Of a stretch of 64,000 nt of DNA, positions 43,114-53,818 are shown in pieces. This DNA is from Alphaproteobacteria bacterium (GTDB lineage Bacteria; Pseudomonadota; Alphaproteobacteria; Micropepsales; Micropepsaceae). The notes beneath the pieces are model-generated. The model worked only from the letters and a program-made list of their open reading frames with translations, was not told the DNA's origin and made no database searches. Made by a program: the position numbers and the translations under genes. Where the stretch lies: NCBI GenBank assembly GCA_016792785.1, contig JAEUML010000226.1, positions 28,719 to 92,718 on the forward strand. The letters are read 5' to 3'. Positions within the stretch are counted from its first letter, which is position 1. Every line of letters starts with the position of its first letter.

Positions 43114-43425
43114 ATGTTCGCGGTCATCAAGGCCCAAGGCAAACAATTCAAGGTCGCCACAGGCGACCGGCTCACGGTCGACCGTTTGGCGGGCGAGGCC
43201 GGCAACAAGATCGCGCTCGGCGAGGTCTTGATGCTGATCGACGGCGCCACCACGAAGGTCGGTAAGCCGACGGTCAGCGGCGCCAAGGTCGAAGCCGAGA
43301 TCGTCGAGCATTCGCGCGGCGACAAGATCAAGGTCTTCAAGAAGCGCCGGCGCAAAAGCTATCACCGCACGCGCGGCCACCGTCAGGATCTGACGACGGT
43401 GAAGATCACCGCGATCACGGCATAA
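43114..43425 (+). CDS. rplU: 50S ribosomal protein L21
   Basis: A 103-residue ribosomal protein. It begins MFAVIKAQGKQFKV and carries the basic HSRGDKIKVFKKRRRK segment with HRTRGHRQ, characteristic of bL21. It binds 23S rRNA next to L20. It is followed by rpmA after 15 bases, the universal L21-L27 arrangement. The length is normal for the family. Confidence 0.98.
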   Translation: MFAVIKAQGKQFKVATGDRLTVDRLAGEAGNKIALGEVLMLIDGATTKVGKPTVSGAKVEAEIVEHSRGDKIKVFKKRRRKSYHRTRGHRQDLTTVKITAITA

Positions 43426-43440
43426 GGTTCGAGGGCGCTC

Positions 43441-43713
43441 ATGGCTCACAAAAAAGCAGGCGGTTCGTCGCGCAACGGTCGCGACTCGAACCCAAAATAT
43501 CTCGGCGTGAAGATGTTCGGTGGGCAGTCCGTCGTGCCCGGAAATATCATCGTTCGCCAACGCGGCACGAAGTTCCATCCGGGTGCCGGCGTCGGCATGG
43601 GCCGCGACCACACGCTTTACGCGCTCGTGCCGGGCCATGTCGGCTTTAAGCTCGACGTACGTGGCCGCCAAGTCATTTGGGTAAAGCCGGCTACGGCGGC
43701 GGCAGCGGAATAA
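43441..43713 (+). CDS. rpmA: 50S ribosomal protein L27
   Basis: A 90-residue protein starting [17 protein letters not shown], with [17 protein letters not shown] and [14 protein letters not shown], diagnostic of bL27. The N-terminal tail reaches the peptidyl-transferase centre. It is second in the rplU-rpmA operon and is followed 52 bases later by a strong intrinsic terminator. Confidence 0.98.
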   Translation: MAHKKAGGSSRNGRDSNPKYLGVKMFGGQSVVPGNIIVRQRGTKFHPGAGVGMGRDHTLYALVPGHVGFKLDVRGRQVIWVKPATAAAAE

Positions 43714-43765
43714 CGGGACGTCCATATAGGACCCTCCCGGAACGGGATGGCGGTCCTAGAAGTTC

Positions 43766-43800
43766 AAGAGGGAGATGGTCCGCCATCTCCCTCTTTTTTT
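43766..43800 (+). terminator. Intrinsic terminator of rplU-rpmA
   Basis: A perfect 13-bp stem (43766-43778 with 43783-43795, core GAGGGAGATGG / CCATCTCCCTC), loop TCCG, followed by a run of T to 43800. It ends the ribosomal protein operon just before the acetyltransferase gene. Confidence 0.93.
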
Positions 43801-43836
43801 CTCCCTCGAACGGCGTCTCTTTGAGGAGAGTTCACG

Positions 43837-44406
43837 ATGACTTTCGAACCGATCGCGACCGAGCGTTTGAGCCTGCGCCCGCTGGAGCCGCGCGACCGCG
43901 CGCGTCTTGTCCGCCTCGCGAACAATTGGAAAGTATCGAAGAACCTTTCGACGATGCCGTTTCCCTATACGGAACAAGCGGCCGATGAATGGCTCGCGAA
44001 GCAGCCGGAGATTTGGGCGGGCGGAAAAACCGTGGCGCTTGCGATCACGATCGCCGACGAGCTGATCGGCGGTATCGGGGTCGGCGTGCGCGACAGCGCC
44101 GACTGGGAGCTTGGTTACTGGCTGGGCGAGCCCTATTGGAACCGCGGCTATGCGAGCGAGGCTGCGAGCGCGCTCAGGGACTATGCGTTTTCGGGCTTGA
44201 AGCTCGAGCGTGTCGTCGCCGGGCACTTCGCGGATAACCATGCTTCGGGCCGGGTTCTGACGAAGCTCGGCTTTCGCTACACCTGCGAGGTCAAGCGCTT
44301 TTCGATGGCGCGCGGCGCCGAAGTGACCTGCCTTGAGATGGAGCTGCCGCGTGCGCGGTGGCTCGAAATAAAGAACGGCGCACGCGTGGCAGAACTCGTC
44401 GCGTAA
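43837..44406 (+). CDS. GNAT N-acetyltransferase (RimJ/RimL-like)
   Basis: A 189-residue acetyltransferase. It opens FEPIATERLSLRPLEPRD, then ALAITIADELIGGIGVG, GYWLGEPYWNRGYASEAA as the acetyl-CoA loop region, and VAGHFADNHASGRVLTKLGF near the end. This is the RimJ/RimL branch acetylating protein or small-molecule amines. A GNAT gene between rpmA and obg is common in alphaproteobacteria. GAGGAG before ATG 43837 supports the start. The exact substrate cannot be told. Confidence 0.85.
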   Translation: MTFEPIATERLSLRPLEPRDRARLVRLANNWKVSKNLSTMPFPYTEQAADEWLAKQPEIWAGGKTVALAITIADELIGGIGVGVRDSADWELGYWLGEPYWNRGYASEAASALRDYAFSGLKLERVVAGHFADNHASGRVLTKLGFRYTCEVKRFSMARGAEVTCLEMELPRARWLEIKNGARVAELVA

Positions 44407-44533
44407 CCGGGCTGGCGCGGGCGTCAGGCCTGCGCCTTCACCTCAAACGCGAAATCCGACTCGCGAAATCCACGCGATTGTACTACTTAAGATAGTGCTC
44501 AGGCGGGCGCCTCCTCGAAACGGCGGCCGCTGA

Positions 44534-46787
<2,254 letters not shown>

Positions 46788-46791
<4 letters not shown>

Positions 46792-48071
46792 ATGCTCCGT
46801 ACACAGAGCACGAAGACCTGGACGAGCTGCTCGACCGCATGGGCGTGGCGGCGCGCGCCGCGTCGCGTATGCTCGCGAAATCGGACAAGAGCCAACGGGC
46901 GGCGGCGCTGCACGCGATGGCCGCGTCGCTGCTTGCGCGCGAGAAGGCGATCCTTGCCGCGAATGCGCGCGACGTGGAAGCCGCGGTGAAGTCCGGCGCA
47001 GGGCCTGCGTTCGTCGACCGCTTGAAGCTGACATCTGACTCCGTGCGCGGGATGGCGACCGGTATCGAGGCGGTGGCGTGGTCGCCCGATCCGTTGGGCG
47101 CGGCAGAGGCCGAATGGACGCGGCCGAACGGGTTGAAGATCGCCCGCGTGCGCGTGCCGATCGGCGTGATCGGAATCATCTATGAGAGCCGGCCGAACGT
47201 GACGGCGGACGCGGCGGCGCTCTGCGTGAAGTCGGCAAACGCCGTCATCCTGCGCGGCGGGTCGGAGGCACTCGGCACCTCGCGCGCCATTCAGGCCGCG
47301 ATCGCGGAAGGACTAAAGCGCGTCGGATTTCCGCCGGACGCCGTGCAGCTTGTGCCGACGGCCGATCGCGGTGCGGTCGGGCGGATGCTCTCAGGCCTTC
47401 ATGGGGCGATCGATCTCATCATTCCACGCGGCGGAAAGAGCCTGATCGCGCGGGTACAGAAAGACGCGCGCGTGCCGGTGCTGGCGCATCTCGACGGCAA
47501 TTGCCACGTCTATGTCGATAAGGCCGCGGATCTGCAGAAGGCGATCGACATCGTTTTGAACTCGAAGATGAGGCGCGTGTCGGTGTGCGGGGCGGCGGAG
47601 ACGCTTTTGGTCGACGCGGCGGGCGCGGGGCGGTTGCTTCGCCCGCTCGTGCTCGGCCTCATCGAGGCGGGCTGCGAGGTGCGCGGCGACCGGATCACCC
47701 AGACGGTCGACCCGCGCGTCGAGGGCGCGGACGAGGACGACTGGTACACGGAGTATCTCGACGCGATCATGGCGGTGAAGGTGGTGGAAGGCGTCGAAGG
47801 GGCGGTTGCGCATATCGCGAAATACGGCTCTTCGCACACGGACTCGATCGTGACGGAGGACAGGCTCGCCGCCGAGACATTCCTGCGCGAGGTCGACAGC
47901 GCGATCGTGCTGCACAACGCCTCGACGCAATTCGCGGACGGCGCGGAGTTCGGCTTTGGGGCTGAGATCGGGATCGCGACCGGTCGGCTGCATGCGCGTG
48001 GGCCGGTCGGCGCGCGCGAACTGACCACGTTCAAGTATGTCGTCCGAGGCGATGGCCAGACCCGGGCCTGA
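46788..48071 (+). CDS. proA: Gamma-glutamyl phosphate reductase
   Basis: A 427-residue aldehyde-dehydrogenase-fold enzyme reducing gamma-glutamyl phosphate to glutamate semialdehyde. Motifs are [57 protein letters not shown] and [15 protein letters not shown], which holds the catalytic Cys. The start overlaps proB by ATGA. Together with proB it gives two steps of proline biosynthesis. The end overlaps nadD. Confidence 0.97.
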
Positions 48072-48675
48072 CGCGCTGCCCGAGCGCGTCGCTTCGTTCG
48101 CACGCTGGGGCGCGCGGATCGGGCTTCTCGGCGGATCGTTCAATCCCGCGCACGAAGGGCATCGCCACATCAGCCTGATCGCGTTGCGCCGATTGAAGCT
48201 CGATCTCGTGTGGTGGCTCGTCTCGCCGCAGAATCCGTTGAAAAGCACCAGCGAGATGGCGCCGCTCGAACGGCGGTTGCAGTCGGCGCGCGAGATGGCG
48301 GCGCATCCCGACATTGCCGTTTCGGCGATCGAGGCCGAACTCAAGACGCAGTACACGGTCGATACGATCGCGGCGCTTCAACGCATGTTCCCGCGGGCGC
48401 ACTTCGTGTGGCTGATGGGCGGGGACAGCATGGCCTCGTTCCATCTGTGGAAGGACTGGGAAGAGATCGCGCGGCGCGTGCCGATGGCGGTGATCGCACG
48501 GCCCGGTTTCACAACGAAGGCGCTGAACAGTCCTGCCGGCATCGCGCTGCAAGCTGCGCGCGTGCGCGACGCGGGGACGCTTGCCGACGCCAAGCCGCCC
48601 GCGTGGGCGTTCATTCACGAACGGCTGGATCCCGCGTCCGCGACCGCGCTTCGCAACCGCGGCGTGTGGCGCTGA
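48052..48675 (+). CDS. nadD: Nicotinate-nucleotide adenylyltransferase
   Basis: A 207-residue nucleotidyltransferase of NAD synthesis. It shows [18 protein letters not shown], the nucleotidyl-transferase HxGH-type signature, [11 protein letters not shown], and [22 protein letters not shown] 48052 overlaps proA by 20 bases; the alternative GTG/ATG-type start at 48037 adds five residues. The place in obg-proBA-nadD-rsfS is conserved in alphaproteobacteria. Confidence 0.94.
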   Translation: MARPGPDALPERVASFARWGARIGLLGGSFNPAHEGHRHISLIALRRLKLDLVWWLVSPQNPLKSTSEMAPLERRLQSAREMAAHPDIAVSAIEAELKTQYTVDTIAALQRMFPRAHFVWLMGGDSMASFHLWKDWEEIARRVPMAVIARPGFTTKALNSPAGIALQAARVRDAGTLADAKPPAWAFIHERLDPASATALRNRGVWR

Positions 48676-48790
48676 GGCCGCATCGCTTAAGGATTCCGGG
48701 CGCACCATTCTGCGGCCCGTCCGTTCACTTTGAGCGAAAGTCCTTGGGTTTCTTCATCGTTGCGTTATGCGAACTGTGTTAGCCTGCTTC

Positions 48791-48819
48791 ACGTTCGGGT
48801 GCTTCGCGCATCCGAACGT
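48791..48819 (+). promoter_or_regulatory. Stable hairpin in the leader of rsfS
   Basis: ACGTTCGGGTGC (48791-48802), loop TTCGC, then GCATCCGAACGT (48808-48819): a 12-bp stem with a single G-T wobble. No T tract follows on either strand, so it is not a standard terminator. It sits in the 247-base spacer between nadD and the ribosome-binding site proposed for rsfS, and is likely a folded 5' leader. Confidence 0.55.
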
Positions 48820-48922
48820 ATTAGAGGGACTTGGCTCTGATCCACACGGTGCATCGCTTTGCGTATCTCCCGACGGTGGGTTGGCGTCGTCTCAACACCC
48901 GCGCAAGCAAAGGAGTGCACCA

Positions 48923-49396
48923 CTGACCGCCAAGCGTACGACCCGCACCGTGCGGGCGAAGTCATCCGTTCCCGCGCTCAAGAAGCGCAAGGCTCCGGCG
49001 ACAAAGGCCCCTGCGAAGAAAGCAGCGGCGCTCAAGGCCGCGAAGAAGCCGCCTGAAGCATCCCGCAAACTTCTCGATCTCGTGCTCAAGACGCTCGACG
49101 CCGACAAGGCGGAGAACATCGTCGCGATCGATCTTGGCGAGAAGACGCCGATGGCCGACTACATGGTGGTCGCCAGCGGGCGCTCGAATCGTCATGTCGC
49201 AGCGATCGCAGAGCACCTGACGGACGAGCTGAAGAAGCAAGGCATCCAGGGGCGCGCGGAAGGATTGCCCGCGGGCGATTGGGTGCTGGTCGACGCGATG
49301 GACATCATCGTCCACGTGTTCCGGCCGGAAGTGCGCGCGTTCTACAATCTGGAAAAGATGTGGGGCGACGGCGCGGCGATGGCCGAGGCGGTCTGA
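48923..49396 (+). CDS. rsfS: Ribosomal silencing factor RsfS
   Basis: A 157-residue version of RsfS (Iojap family), which binds L14 and blocks subunit joining in starvation. The conserved part starts KLLDLVLKTLDADKAENI, then KTPMADYMVVASGRSNRH, GLPAGDWVLVDAMDIIVHVF and FYNLEKMW. An Ala/Lys-rich tail of about 45 residues precedes it. The start is uncertain: AAGGAG is seven bases before an in-frame CTG at 48923, while the only ATG in frame (48767) lies before the leader hairpin. TTG 48881 is a third choice. Identity is sure, the N-terminus is not. Confidence 0.9.
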   Translation: MTAKRTTRTVRAKSSVPALKKRKAPATKAPAKKAAALKAAKKPPEASRKLLDLVLKTLDADKAENIVAIDLGEKTPMADYMVVASGRSNRHVAAIAEHLTDELKKQGIQGRAEGLPAGDWVLVDAMDIIVHVFRPEVRAFYNLEKMWGDGAAMAEAV

Positions 49397-49402
49397 CGCC
49401 GC

Positions 49403-49858
49403 TTGGCTCTCGACATCGACATCCTGGCCGGCGGACGCGCGAAGTCCGCGCCGGAAACCGAACTGGCACTTTCTTATCTGACGAAAGCGCGCGACACGGG
49501 GCGTGCGTTGGGCTTCGCATCGTTCGCGCTCAGCGAAGCCGACGAACGCAAACCTGTGAAGATCGTCGAGGCCTGCGGGGCGGCGCAGCTTGTCGTGGCG
49601 CTCGACGAGCGCGGCAGGTCACTTTCAAGCGAGGCTTTCGCGAAGCAACTCGCGGCGTGGCGCGATGCGGGCGAAGCGCGTGCGCTGTTCGTCATCGGCG
49701 GGCCCGATGGGTTGCCGGAGGAAGCCAAGCGCCGCGCGCGCCTCACACTCGCGTTCGGGACACAGACTTGGCCGCATCTCCTCGTGCGTACGATGCTCGC
49801 CGAGCAGCTGTTTCGCGCGATGACGATGTTGGCGGGGCATCCGTATCATCGGGCGTGA
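49403..49858 (+). CDS. rlmH: 23S rRNA (pseudouridine1915-N3)-methyltransferase
   Basis: A 151-residue SPOUT methyltransferase. FVIGGPDGLPEE forms the SAM knot, and the tail has the diagnostic HLLVRTMLAEQLFRAM and GHPYHRA. It methylates pseudouridine 1915 in helix 69. The start is TTG at 49403, six bases after the rsfS stop; no ATG precedes the conserved LDIDILAGGRAKSAPE. Its stop overlaps the convergent PQQ dehydrogenase gene by 13 bases. Confidence 0.95.
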   Translation: MALDIDILAGGRAKSAPETELALSYLTKARDTGRALGFASFALSEADERKPVKIVEACGAAQLVVALDERGRSLSSEAFAKQLAAWRDAGEARALFVIGGPDGLPEEAKRRARLTLAFGTQTWPHLLVRTMLAEQLFRAMTMLAGHPYHRA

Positions 49859-51801
49859 GGCCGTCGCATCTTCGGTAGCGCGAAGGCGATGATCGTGTCG
49901 CCTCGGGTCGTGCCGATGACGTCGTGGCCGCCGGCGGCGACGACGACGTATTGGCGACCTTTCCAGACGTAGGTCATCGGCGTCGCTTGGCCGCCGGCCG
50001 GCAATCTTCCCTTCCAGAGTTCGCGACCCGTGTCTGCGTCGAGCGCTCGGAGGTAGTTGTCCATTGTCGCGGCGACGAAAATCAAACCCGTTGCCGTGCC
50101 GATGGGACCGCCCAGATTGCCCGAGCCATGCGGTAACCAGAGGTCGCCGAACGGCACGACGTCTTCCAGCGTTCCGAGCGGCCGTTCCCACTTGACCGCG
50201 CCGGTCGTCATATCGATGGCGTGGATTTGGCCCCAGGGCGGCGGGTTGCAGGGCGCCCCAAGGGGGGAGGCAAGCAGCGAACGCTTCAGCACATAAGGGG
50301 TGCCGGTCTGGGAGGCGATACCGTCGTTGAAGACATCCATCTCGTTGCGCGGCGGCACGTCGGCGCGCGGAATGAGTTGCACAAAGCCGCTCGCGTTGTT
50401 CGTCAAGACGTAGAGAGTCTGGCGGGAGCGATCGAAGGATGCACTTCCCCAGTTCACGCCGCCCGAGATGAAGGGGTAGAGCAGCGATCCCTGGAGGCTC
50501 GGCGGCGTGTAGATACCTTGATTGCGAACACCGGCGATCGCCGACTGGCACGCCCATCGATCCAAGAACGTCACGCCCCATGCGTCATCGGCCTTCAGTT
50601 TCGCGGGGACGAGCATGCGCGGCGCGACGGGGAAGGGCTGCGTCGGCGAATACCATTCGCCAGGCACATCGCCCTTTGGAACCGGACGTTCCTCCACATC
50701 GAACACGGGCGTGCCGGTTGCTCTGTCGAGCGTGAAGATGAGGCCCATCTTTGTCGGCTGCACCACCGCGTGTTGTTCTTTGCCGTCCCGTCGCAAAACG
50801 ACAAGCGAGGGTTGGGCCGCGACATCATAGTCCCACAGATCGTGATGAACGGTTTGAAAGTGCCAGACCACTTTTCCCGACACGGCGTCGAGCGCGACGA
50901 CGGAGTTCGCGTATCGGTTTTCACCAGGCCGCGTTCCACCATAGTGATCGACGCTGGGGCTCGACGTCGGAACGAAGAACAAGCCCCTGGCTTCGTCAGC
51001 CGACATCAGCGACCAAACGTTGGCGTGGCCGGTTCTATCGTCGCTTCCCGCGCCCCAGCTTGCGCGAGCAGGATCGGCGGGATCGCGCGGCACGGGGTCG
51101 AACGTCCAGCGCGGGACGCCCGTGCGCGCATCGAATGCGCGCACCTTGCCGCTGGGTGCGGCGACACGCACGCCGTCGCCGATCGCGGAGCCGACCAGGA
51201 CGACACCACGCGCGACGACGGGAGGCGATGTGATTTGGAATTCGCCTGCATGAACCAGGGGCACGCCGGGGTCGAGCTTTATCCGACCGGCATCGCCGAA
51301 ACCGATGCACGGTCGTCCCGTCGCGGCGTCCAGTGCGATCAGCCGGTAGTCGTTTGTTCCGGTGAAGATGCGTGAGGCACACGCGGCTCCGGGCGTCGCC
51401 ACCGGGTCGCGCCACGCCGTGACCCCGCGGCACGCATAGCCGTTTCCCGCCGGTTCGATGTCGGGAAGATTCGCGTCGAACCTCCACACCGTCCGACCCG
51501 ACCCCGGGTCAACGGCAACGACATCGTTCAATGTCGTGCAGAACACAAGATTTCCTTCGAAGAGAATGGGCGTCGTTTGGAATTTCCAGCCGCGCCGCGC
51601 GCCCCAGTCCTTGAGCTCACCCGTCGAGATCGTCCAGGCAACCTCCAAGCCCGCGACGTTCTCGCGCGTGAGTTCTCGTGCTTCGCTGAACCGCTGGCCG
51701 CCCGCGTCGCCGCCCACGTGCTCCCAGTCGTTGGCGGCAAGTGTCCGGGCGCTCGACAGTGCCACGAGAAGGATCGCGATGATCCGGACGCCACTTAGCA
51801 T
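49846..51801 (-). CDS. Exported PQQ-dependent dehydrogenase
   Basis: A 651-residue quinoprotein with a signal peptide (IIAILLVALSSARTLAA) and an eight-bladed propeller. Visible parts are HVGGDAGGQRFSEA, WKFQTTPILFEGNLVF, SGKVVWHFQTVHHDLWDYD, RWACQSAIAGVRNQGIYTPP split with SGGVNWGSASFD, and LPHGSGNLGGPIGTATGLIFV. The H-x-D-x-W-D-x-D and GGxNWG elements are those of membrane-type glucose or quinate PQQ dehydrogenases. It lacks the usual N-terminal membrane anchor; the small gene just upstream may supply one. The substrate is unknown. PQQ biosynthesis genes are not in the window. Confidence 0.88.
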   Translation of the reverse strand: MLSGVRIIAILLVALSSARTLAANDWEHVGGDAGGQRFSEARELTRENVAGLEVAWTISTGELKDWGARRGWKFQTTPILFEGNLVFCTTLNDVVAVDPGSGRTVWRFDANLPDIEPAGNGYACRGVTAWRDPVATPGAACASRIFTGTNDYRLIALDAATGRPCIGFGDAGRIKLDPGVPLVHAGEFQITSPPVVARGVVLVGSAIGDGVRVAAPSGKVRAFDARTGVPRWTFDPVPRDPADPARASWGAGSDDRTGHANVWSLMSADEARGLFFVPTSSPSVDHYGGTRPGENRYANSVVALDAVSGKVVWHFQTVHHDLWDYDVAAQPSLVVLRRDGKEQHAVVQPTKMGLIFTLDRATGTPVFDVEERPVPKGDVPGEWYSPTQPFPVAPRMLVPAKLKADDAWGVTFLDRWACQSAIAGVRNQGIYTPPSLQGSLLYPFISGGVNWGSASFDRSRQTLYVLTNNASGFVQLIPRADVPPRNEMDVFNDGIASQTGTPYVLKRSLLASPLGAPCNPPPWGQIHAIDMTTGAVKWERPLGTLEDVVPFGDLWLPHGSGNLGGPIGTATGLIFVAATMDNYLRALDADTGRELWKGRLPAGGQATPMTYVWKGRQYVVVAAGGHDVIGTTRGDTIIAFALPKMRRPHAR

Positions 51802-52028
51802 TTGCGTTCCCTTTCCTGCCTGTGCGCGAGCGATATGCCCGCGATGTAGATCGGCACGAAGCCCAGCACCGCAGACAAGAAGCCCAACGTGTAGACATTG
51901 AGGCCTTCGATCGGACTTCCCGGAAGGACGAAACCGAAACCCACGACGAGTGTCGAAATCACGTGAACCGCGAGCGGTGCGTAAGTCAGCATGCGCGCCG
52001 CCGGACGGCTATCTTTGCCGGCCCTCAT
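51795..52028 (-). CDS. Small two-helix membrane protein (77 aa)
   Basis: A 77-residue protein with two hydrophobic helices (YAPLAVHVISTLVVGFGFVL and LGFLSAVLGFVPIYIAGISL) and a basic tail. The start overlaps the upstream desaturase stop (ATGA at 52025-52028), and its end overlaps the PQQ dehydrogenase start by seven bases. Such tight coupling on both sides marks a real gene. It could be the membrane and quinone-docking subunit for the dehydrogenase, which is otherwise soluble; that is inference. Confidence 0.65.
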   Translation of the reverse strand: MRAGKDSRPAARMLTYAPLAVHVISTLVVGFGFVLPGSPIEGLNVYTLGFLSAVLGFVPIYIAGISLAHRQERERKC

Positions 52029-52927
52029 GGGTTCGCTTTCGCGCGCCGGCGCCAAACCAGCAGCGGCCAAATCAGCGGCGACGCCATCTGCGCGAGAAGG
52101 TTGCCCGGAATCGGGTTTGCATCGATGCCGACATTGCGGAGTTGATGGCGAACCGGGTGGCGAAAGGTGCCGAACAAATGATCGGGCAGCATCGTGCCCG
52201 GCGACAAATTCGAGCGGCCAAGCGAGGCATCGATTTCGTGGTGCAGGCGATGAACGTCCGGTGTCGCGAAGAAATTGTGCACGAACCCCGGCATCGGCAT
52301 GTGAACGTTCGAGTGGTTCAGGTTGCCTAAGACATTCAGCAAAGCCGCGTACCAGATGATCACATCGGCGCCCGCACCCAGCACGATCAACGGCGCGCTG
52401 ACGACGGCGAAGCGGACGGTGGCTTCCAGAAAGTGGAGCCTGCCGGCCTTAAAGACATGCATCTTGTCCGGGCTGTGGTGCAGCGCATGGACCGGCCACA
52501 AGAACGGAACGTGGTGGTAGGCCCAGTGCTTCGTCCAGTCGGTGAAGTCCGCGATGACCGTTGCCAGCAGAACTTGGATCCATAGCGGCCAAGACGCCGG
52601 CCAAACGCCGCCCTCCACGTGCGTGGACAGATAAGCCGCGCCCGTCGCAATCGATGTGGAGAGCGCGATCTCGCCCAAGCGCGGGCCAATGACGCTGAGC
52701 AAAGCGCCGTGGATCAGGTCGTTGATCGACTGTGCGTCGCGCCACCACGCCCAGTCCGGTCTTAAGGGAAACACGAGTTCGAGCAAGGCGATGACGGCCA
52801 CGTTGGCGACAGTCATCGCCAGGAGAGAGACGCCGGGCTCGATCCCCATCGTCAGCAACGCTTCGAACGCTAGAAGCGAACCGACGAATACCACTGGGAA
52901 TACAGCGCCCTTGATGAGCGTCAGCAT
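52025..52927 (-). CDS. Sterol desaturase/fatty acid hydroxylase family protein (first of pair)
   Basis: A 300-residue membrane di-iron enzyme. Histidine clusters in order are DWTKHWAYHHVPFLW, HALHHSPDKMH, and DVHRLHHEID. Hydrophobic segments lie in front (FPVVFVGSLLAFEALL). The eight-histidine pattern fits fatty-acid hydroxylase superfamily members that hydroxylate or desaturate lipids. It follows another member of the family by one base and is coupled to the small membrane protein. ATG 52927 opens MLTLIKGAVFP; the longer frame to 52993 would overlap the upstream gene. Confidence 0.87.
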   Translation of the reverse strand: MLTLIKGAVFPVVFVGSLLAFEALLTMGIEPGVSLLAMTVANVAVIALLELVFPLRPDWAWWRDAQSINDLIHGALLSVIGPRLGEIALSTSIATGAAYLSTHVEGGVWPASWPLWIQVLLATVIADFTDWTKHWAYHHVPFLWPVHALHHSPDKMHVFKAGRLHFLEATVRFAVVSAPLIVLGAGADVIIWYAALLNVLGNLNHSNVHMPMPGFVHNFFATPDVHRLHHEIDASLGRSNLSPGTMLPDHLFGTFRHPVRHQLRNVGIDANPIPGNLLAQMASPLIWPLLVWRRRAKANP

Positions 52928-52928
52928 T

Positions 52929-53729
52929 CTATGCGCGCTCCGCGCTGGGTTGATGTTGAGCGTTCGGGCGCGCGGCGGCGGCGAAGTGCGCATAATATTT
53001 GGGATGCTCGGTACCCATCCAGCGATCCCACCAGGTGAAGTAGAGGCCGTAGTTGTAGCCGGCTTGTGCGTGGTGGAGGTCGTGGTGCGTGGTCGTTGTC
53101 AGCCAGTCGAACAGTGGGCGGCCGTCGCGGCGCGCGGGCATGATCTCGTAACCCGAGTGACCGAGCGTGTTGCGCACGATCTGATGCAACACGAAGAGAC
53201 CGACGGCCGGCCACGGGGTCGGGACCGCGATCACCCAAAGCGGAACGAACAAGCCCATGAGCGCCGCTTCGCCGATGTCGAAGCTGTAGGCCGTGAACGG
53301 CGAGGGGTTGTGGCTCTTGTGGTGGCGGCGGTGGAATCTACGGAACAGGCGCGGGTCATGGATCGCGCGGTGGACCCAATAGAAGTAGGCGTCGTGCGCG
53401 ACGATCATCAACACGAGGCTGACCCAGAACCAAAGCGGACCCCAGGACACCGCGATCTGGTGGCCGTGAAACAGGTCGAGGCGGTTCAGCACCAATGGGA
53501 TGAGCGCGATGGTCGAGAAGATCGCGACGGAACGAAGCGAGATCAGAAACTCGGTCACAAGCTGGCGAGCCGGGGGCGTGTCCGGGCGGATCTTGCGTCC
53601 CTTCATGACGCCTGCGAGGGCGACCCAGAGGACGAGCCACACGCCGACGGCGAAGATGGCGTAGCGGGTGACGTCGGTGGCCATGTTGGACAACCACTGG
53701 CCGGCGATGGCTTCGAAAAGCTGTTCCAT
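52929..53729 (-). CDS. Sterol desaturase/fatty acid hydroxylase family protein (second of pair)
   Basis: A 266-residue membrane enzyme of the same superfamily as its neighbour but only distantly alike. Clusters are HDAYFYWVHRAIHD, FHRRHHKSHNPS, and TTTTHHDLHHAQAGYNYGLYF near the end, followed by WDRWMGTEHP. These give the di-iron ligands. Several transmembrane helices precede and separate the clusters. It is upstream of the first desaturase by one base and 89 bases downstream of the AraC regulator gene. The lipid substrate (sterol, hopanoid or fatty acid) cannot be told. Confidence 0.88.
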   Translation of the reverse strand: MEQLFEAIAGQWLSNMATDVTRYAIFAVGVWLVLWVALAGVMKGRKIRPDTPPARQLVTEFLISLRSVAIFSTIALIPLVLNRLDLFHGHQIAVSWGPLWFWVSLVLMIVAHDAYFYWVHRAIHDPRLFRRFHRRHHKSHNPSPFTAYSFDIGEAALMGLFVPLWVIAVPTPWPAVGLFVLHQIVRNTLGHSGYEIMPARRDGRPLFDWLTTTTHHDLHHAQAGYNYGLYFTWWDRWMGTEHPKYYAHFAAAARPNAQHQPSAERA

Positions 53730-53818
53730 GGGTGGAGCCTCCTTGCTCTGGCGGGCAAGGTGGCGATGACCGGGGCGAGCGTCTCGCCGATGGCGGAAAA
53801 GCTTGGCTGTTTTCAGAA

